Of a stretch of 64,000 nucleotides of DNA, positions 60,253 to 64,000 are shown piece by piece (position 1 is the stretch's first letter; each line of letters opens with the position of its first letter). A program made the position numbers and the translations under genes. The notes beneath the pieces were generated by a model. That model saw nothing but the letters and a program-made list of their open reading frames with translations, searched no databases and was not told where the DNA came from. This stretch comes from Candidatus Pantoea gossypiicola (GTDB taxonomy: Bacteria > Pseudomonadota > Gammaproteobacteria > Enterobacterales > Enterobacteriaceae), in NCBI RefSeq assembly GCF_008632075.1, contig NZ_VWVM01000012.1, forward strand, positions 66,533-130,532, given 5' to 3'.

Positions 60253-61593
60253 TCAGGCGAGAGTCTTTTTGTGTTTGTGTTCGCTGACCATGGTCAGTAA
60301 CAGCAGAATAACCGCCAGCACACAGCCCGCAATCATCACCATAAAGCCGCCGTCCCAGCCGAAGTAATCGACGGTGTAACCGACAATGGCGCTGGCCGCG
60401 ACCGAGCCACCCAGGTAACCGAACAGGCCGGTAAAGCCCGCCGCTGTCCCCGCTGCTTTTTTCGGTGCCAGCTCCAGCGCATGCAGACCAATCAGCATCA
60501 CCGGACCGTAGATCAGGAAGCCAATCACGATCATGCAAGCCATGTCGACGCCAGGATTGCCCGCCGGGTTGAGCCAGTAGATCACGGTTGCGATGGTCAC
60601 CAGCGTCATAAAGAACACGCCGGTCGCACCACGATTACCCCGGAACACTTTGTCCGACATCCAGCCACACAGCAGCGTCCCCGGAATCCCCGCATATTCA
60701 TACAGGAAGTAGGCCCAGGACGACTTATCCAGCGTGAAGTGTTTGACTTCACGCAGATAGGTTGGTGACCAGTCGAGGATGCCGTAGCGCAGCAGATAGA
60801 CAAAAACGTTGGCCAGCGCGATGTACCACAGCAGCTTGTTCGGCAACACATACTTCATGAAGATCTGTTTTGCCGTCAGCTCCTCTTCGTGGCTGGCATC
60901 GTAGTCGGGCGGATAGTCGTTTTTGTACTCTTCAATCGGTGGCAGGCCACAGGATTGCGGGGTATCGCGCATCAGCGCAAAGGCCAGAATCGCGATGGCA
61001 ATCGCGCCAAAGGCGGGCATGTAGAGCGCCGCTTTCCAGTCGTTGAACCACGCCATACCCAGCAGGAAGAGCAGCGGCGGAATACCGCCGCCCACGTTAT
61101 GCGCACAGTTCCAGACCGAAACGATCCTTCCGCGCTCCTTCTGCGACCACCAGTGAACCATGGTTCGTCCACAGGGTGGCCAGCCCATGCCCTGAAACCA
61201 GCCACAGATAAACAGCAGCACAAACATCACCATGATGCTGGAGGTCGCCCAGGGGACGAATCCCATAATCAGCATCACTGCTGCGGCCAGAATCAGGCCT
61301 GCCGGTAAGAAGACGCGCGGGTTTGATCGGTCAGAGACCGAGCCCATGATGAATTTTGAAAAGCCGTAGGCAATGGAGATGCCGGACAGGGCAAAGCCGA
61401 GATCGCCACGTGAAAAACCCTGCTCCACCAGATAGGGCATGGCGAGTGCGAAGTTTTTTCTGACCAGATAATAGGCCGCATAACCAAAAAAGATCCCGAT
61501 GAAAATTTGCCAGCGCAGACGACGGTAGAGCGGATCAACGTGATCCTCCGCTACCTGCGGCTGACGTGGTGCAGGTTTAAAAATGCTCAGCAT
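60253..61593 (-). CDS. glpT: Glycerol-3-phosphate:phosphate antiporter GlpT
   Basis: MFS organophosphate antiporter, 12 TM helices, 446 residues from [13 protein letters not shown]. Near-identical to E. coli GlpT in the substrate-site helices ([25 protein letters not shown] with Arg45, [15 protein letters not shown] with Arg269). It also imports fosfomycin. In E. coli it is paired with glpQ far from this locus; here it stands alone between yigL and yigM. glpQ is not adjacent. Confidence 0.96.
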   Translation of the reverse strand: MLSIFKPAPRQPQVAEDHVDPLYRRLRWQIFIGIFFGYAAYYLVRKNFALAMPYLVEQGFSRGDLGFALSGISIAYGFSKFIMGSVSDRSNPRVFLPAGLILAAAVMLIMGFVPWATSSIMVMFVLLFICGWFQGMGWPPCGRTMVHWWSQKERGRIVSVWNCAHNVGGGIPPLLFLLGMAWFNDWKAALYMPAFGAIAIAILAFALMRDTPQSCGLPPIEEYKNDYPPDYDASHEEELTAKQIFMKYVLPNKLLWYIALANVFVYLLRYGILDWSPTYLREVKHFTLDKSSWAYFLYEYAGIPGTLLCGWMSDKVFRGNRGATGVFFMTLVTIATVIYWLNPAGNPGVDMACMIVIGFLIYGPVMLIGLHALELAPKKAAGTAAGFTGLFGYLGGSVAASAIVGYTVDYFGWDGGFMVMIAGCVLAVILLLLTMVSEHKHKKTLA

Positions 61594-61967
61594 CAGTGAG
61601 GCCCTCCAGGGCACATTATGGTTTTTCATTCCCGGCAGGTTGGAGCAGGAAAGTGCAGAACAAAATGGATGCAGAATGTTCCATTTCGCGCAAAGAATAG
61701 TGTTAGTTGCGCAACGTTACTGTGATGAATGACACATTTGTTACAGTTTTATTACAGTCAGGAGCGGAAGTGATCATCTGATGGATCATTTCGCGCATTT
61801 TATGTGGCTGAAAACCTATTCTGTCGATTGATATGTCAGGAAGTGTAAGCAGGGTATCCGGTCGGCTTTTTAATCGCCTGGTTTATAATCAGATGTCAAC
61901 CAGATTTCACAGCCTGACGGCGGCACATTGTTTACACTGTCGGCCTGTTAATTTCGGGGTCGTTGCC
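61594..61967. other. 374-bp divergent glpT/yigM promoter region
   Basis: Contains a strong CRP site (61721-61736, listed separately). TTTCGCGCA occurs twice (61684-61692 and 61788-61796). The upstream in-frame extension of yigM (from 61833) crosses here but is not supported. No RNA gene was seen. Confidence 0.5.
61721..61736 (-). promoter_or_regulatory. CRP site upstream of glpT
   Basis: TGTGA-TGAATG-ACACA fits TGTGA-N6-TCACA with one mismatch, 128 bp before the glpT start. CRP activation of glpT is known in E. coli; I did not find a clear GlpR operator. Confidence 0.65.
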
Positions 61968-62828
61968 GTGTTTTTATTGATTATTACCACCATTCTGTGG
62001 GCCTTTTCCTTCAGCCTGATTGGCGAATATCTCGCTGGTCAGGTGGATAGCTGGTTCTCTGTGCTGATGCGTCTGGCGCTGGCTGCGCTGGTGTTTTTGC
62101 CTTTCCTGCGCTGGCGAGGTTACCGCCCTTCAACGCTACTGCTGTATATGCTGGTGGGGATGCTGCAACTGGGCGTAATGTATCTGCTGAGCTTCGAAGC
62201 CTATCTCTACCTTAGCGTGTCAGAATTCCTGCTGTTTACGGTAATGACACCGCTCTATGTGACGCTGATTTACGATCTGATCAGCCGTCGTCCATTGCGC
62301 ATCGGCTATATCTTCAGTGCGTTACTGGCGGTGGCGGGTGCGGCGATTATTCGTTATGACAAAGTCAGCGATCATTTCTGGTTTGGTCTGCTGTTAGTGC
62401 AACTGGCAAACATCTGCTTCGCGGCAGGCATGGTGGGTTATAAGCGTCTGCAGGAGACCCGTCCCATGCCGCAGCATACGGCCTTCTCATGGTTCTATCT
62501 GGGGGCGGTGTTGATTGCGGTGATTGCCTGGTGTGCCTGGGGCAATCCACAGAAGTTGCCGACCACCTCATTGCAGTGGAGCATTCTGGTGTGGCTGGGC
62601 GTTGCGGCTTCTGGTCTTGGCTATTTTATGTGGAACTACGGGGCGACGCAGGTCGATGCCGGTACGCTGGGCATTATGAATAACATGCACGTTCCCGCCG
62701 GGCTGCTGGTGAATCTGGCTATCTGGCAGGAGAAACCGCACTGGCCGAGCTTTATTGCGGGCGCGCTGGTGATCATTGCCTCGCTGTGGGTGCATAAGCG
62801 CTGGGTGGTGGGGCGCGGTCAGAAGTGA
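61968..62828 (+). CDS. yigM: YigM, EamA-family biotin transporter
   Basis: 286 residues, ten TM helices, DMT superfamily. From GTG 61968 the protein starts MFLLIITTILWAFSFSLIGEYLAG, colinear with E. coli YigM, including RLQETRPMPQHTAFSWFYLGA and GATQVDAGTLGIMNNMHVPAGLLVN. YigM is a biotin transporter in E. coli. The longer frame from 61833 is rejected because its extra 45 residues are hydrophilic and lack a ribosome site. Confidence 0.92.
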   Translation: MFLLIITTILWAFSFSLIGEYLAGQVDSWFSVLMRLALAALVFLPFLRWRGYRPSTLLLYMLVGMLQLGVMYLLSFEAYLYLSVSEFLLFTVMTPLYVTLIYDLISRRPLRIGYIFSALLAVAGAAIIRYDKVSDHFWFGLLLVQLANICFAAGMVGYKRLQETRPMPQHTAFSWFYLGAVLIAVIAWCAWGNPQKLPTTSLQWSILVWLGVAASGLGYFMWNYGATQVDAGTLGIMNNMHVPAGLLVNLAIWQEKPHWPSFIAGALVIIASLWVHKRWVVGRGQK

Positions 62829-62881
62829 CTTTGCGGGTTGTCGGGTGTGTTTTGCCTGAAGAAAGGGTTTGTCATTTAAAG

Positions 62882-62929
62882 ACGGCGTAAAGTGTGAGTT
62901 GCTTCTCTGCGATGGACACTCGACGCCGT
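62882..62929. terminator. Long stem-loop after yigM
   Basis: ACGGCGT (62882-62888) with ACGCCGT (62923-62929) and, inside, AGTGT (62891-62895) with ACACT (62916-62920). It lies 54 bp past the yigM stop and also downstream of the small peptide gene on the other strand. No long T-run. Confidence 0.45.
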
Positions 62930-62988
62930 GATCCGACTCCAGCCTTTAATGAGCTGGACGATCATTATCACTTACTCACTCTGTCTGG

Positions 62989-63159
62989 TTATTTCAGATA
63001 AGGTATCTTCATGCCAAATAATCCATTAAGTACCCGGAATATTTTATTAACCAGCAGACTGTTTTTATTAACGGAGCTTAACTGCACAACGTCCGTACTG
63101 GCACTTTCTGTTCCTGCACCGCTGGCCTGGCTTGTTTCAAAATGAGTTAATTCACGCAT
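62989..63159 (-). CDS. 56-residue peptide with class II microcin-like double-glycine leader
   Basis: ATG at 63159 (minus strand) follows AGGAAGAA with good spacing. The peptide begins MRELTHFETSQASGAG, which fits the leader of class II microcins and other PCAT-exported peptides (MRE(L/I)T..E...SGA/G, as in MccL and MccH47). The remaining ~40 residues (TESASTDVVQLSSVNKN, then a hydrophobic, basic SLLVNKIFRVLNGLFGMKIPYLK-type end) have no cysteine and a net charge of about +3. The gene sits in a locally AT-rich gap between yigM and yehS, where E. coli has nothing. No immunity or export gene is recognisable beside it. Bacteriocin function is inferred from the leader alone. Confidence 0.6.
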   Translation of the reverse strand: MRELTHFETSQASGAGTESASTDVVQLSSVNKNSLLVNKIFRVLNGLFGMKIPYLK

Positions 63160-63336
63160 ATTTCTTCCTGATTGAATGATTGAAAGTTAACCCGGCAGGG
63201 TGCGAATCAGGCTTTGATTGCGCCCCGCCAGAATCAATCATGCATCAGGAAATATTGAGAAATAAATAGTAATATTTTTAAAGGCCGCATTATGGGATCT
63301 CTGATCTTTCAGAAAATAATCGCTGCCGTAAGGCCT
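63160..63336 (-). other. AT-rich region upstream of the microcin-like gene
   Basis: 177 bp between yehS and the small peptide gene, clearly richer in A+T than the flanking genes (AATATTTTTAAAG, TAAATAGTAATATT). It should carry the peptide promoter; no confident -35/-10 pair was identified. Confidence 0.4.
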
Positions 63337-63819
63337 CTATTTATCGCGCGGGGCTTGTGACGGACGCTGAATCATCGCCATGCCTTTCAGAAAGTTGCGC
63401 AGAATCTGATCGCCACACTCGCGGTAGTTTTTATGATCAGGCTTGCGGAAAATCGCGCCGACTTCAGCCTGCGAAACGGTAAAGTTTACGCGTTTGAGCA
63501 CGTCAGGGATATCGGTGGTTTTCAAATCGAAAGCGATGCGCAGTTTTTTCATGAAGATATTGTTAGTCATCTTGCGCTCAATCGACGGGGCGGGCGCGTC
63601 TTCACTCTTGCCGCGACGGTAAAAGATCAGGCCATTCAGGAAATAACCCATCAGCACATCGGGGCAGGGACGGAACGCTGCATCGTCATCTTTTTTCAGC
63701 CACGCCTGAATATCCGCCAGCGGCACGTCACATTCTGCCAGCGCAAAAATCTCCACCATTTTGGCATCGCTCAGGTTGAGCATGTAGCGCACGCTGCGCA
63801 GAATATCATTGTTAGTCAT
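63337..63819 (-). CDS. yehS: DUF1456 protein YehS
   Basis: 160 residues made of two similar DUF1456 halves: NNDILRSVRYMLNLSDAKMVEIF..CPDVLMGYFLNGLI and NNIFMKKLRIAFDLKTTDIPDVL..CGDQILRNFLKGM. It matches E. coli YehS, which lies elsewhere on that chromosome. Function unknown. Placed between yigM and metR here. Confidence 0.9.
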   Translation of the reverse strand: MTNNDILRSVRYMLNLSDAKMVEIFALAECDVPLADIQAWLKKDDDAAFRPCPDVLMGYFLNGLIFYRRGKSEDAPAPSIERKMTNNIFMKKLRIAFDLKTTDIPDVLKRVNFTVSQAEVGAIFRKPDHKNYRECGDQILRNFLKGMAMIQRPSQAPRDK

Positions 63820-63902
63820 GGTGAGATCTTCTCATGGTCAGTCGACAGGCTGCGCATTATAGGGGATTTTGCCCGCGTTCGCGCAGGTTTGTGCCCGCCA
63901 GA

Positions 63903-64000
63903 TTACCGCTGTAACACCGTACCGGCCAGCGCGGCGTCGCGCACAAATGGCAGATGCTCACAGGCGTGCTGTCGGGCAAAGCGGATAAAGGCTTCCAGCA
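63903..64000 (-). CDS. metR: MetR, LysR-type regulator of methionine genes (3' end only)
   Basis: The last 31 codons on the minus strand read LEAFIRFARQHACEHLPFVRDA and then ten more residues to the stop (TTA at 63903-63905). This resembles the E. coli MetR C-terminus (EAFIRSARNHACDHLPFV). It runs off the window edge. MetR activates metE and related genes with homocysteine as co-effector. yigM-metR convergence is as in E. coli, apart from the insertion of the microcin-like gene and yehS. Confidence 0.85.
   Translation of the reverse strand, partial: LEAFIRFARQHACEHLPFVRDAALAGTVLQR

Noticed and set aside
61682..61800. Repeated TTTCGCGCA motifs as GlpR operators
   Set aside because: They do not fit the GlpR consensus half-site (WATKYTCGWW) at enough positions.

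Overview
The window is a stretch of enterobacterial chromosome. Almost every protein aligns residue for residue with its Escherichia coli counterpart as I remember it, and several E. coli gene neighbourhoods are kept in order: bcsC-yhjK-dctA-yhjJ, kdgK-yhjH-yhjG, ppiC-rep-gppA-rhlB-trxA-rho, the wec (enterobacterial common antigen) operon, argX-hisR-leuT-proM, glmZ, hemCDXY, cyaA-lptM-dapF-yigA-xerC-yigB-uvrD-corA, and rarD-yigI-pldA-recQ-rhtC-rhtB-pldB-yigL-glpT-yigM-metR. The divergence from E. coli and the local gene content suggest an Erwiniaceae member (Pantoea or Erwinia type). That placement is inference.

Layout. 1-16 kb: the end of the cellulose exporter gene bcsC, two c-di-GMP phosphodiesterases (pdeK, pdeH), dicarboxylate uptake (dctA), a degenerate M16 protease (yhjJ), an esterase and an extra MsbA-type lipid flippase, kdgK behind a near-consensus KdgR operator, and an AsmA-family protein. 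16-23.5 kb: RNA/DNA housekeeping (ppiC, rep, gppA, rhlB, trxA, rho). 23.7-34.7 kb: the ECA operon wecA-wzzE-wecB-wecC-(rffG/rffH scar)-wecD-wecE-wzxE-wecF-wzyE-wecG. Most of rffG and rffH has been deleted, leaving the start of one next to the end of the other. 34.8-36.4 kb: four tRNA genes, a duplicated tRNA-Pro 3' end, chains of abutting hairpins, and the GlmZ small RNA with a sigma-54 promoter and two GlrR boxes. 36.5-40.5 kb: the hemCDXY operon. 40.8-50.5 kb: cyaA (UUG start), lptM, dapF, yigA, xerC, yigB, LexA-controlled uvrD, and corA behind a corL-like leader ORF. 50.5-64 kb: abrB, rarD, yigI, pldA, recQ, rhtC, a DUF1460 lipoprotein, rhtB, pldB, yigL, glpT, yigM, an unannotated 56-residue peptide with a class II microcin-like leader, yehS, and the 3' end of metR.

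How the genes fit together. Envelope construction dominates: cellulose export, ECA synthesis, LptM, PldA/PldB phospholipid turnover and an MsbA paralogue. Around it sit core replication, repair and transcription genes and tetrapyrrole synthesis. The most unusual items are the wec-operon deletion scar, the microcin-like small ORF, two related inverted-repeat-bounded intergenic elements made of hairpins (11.8 and 35.6 kb), the second msbA away from lpxK, and the lack of cyaY beside cyaA.
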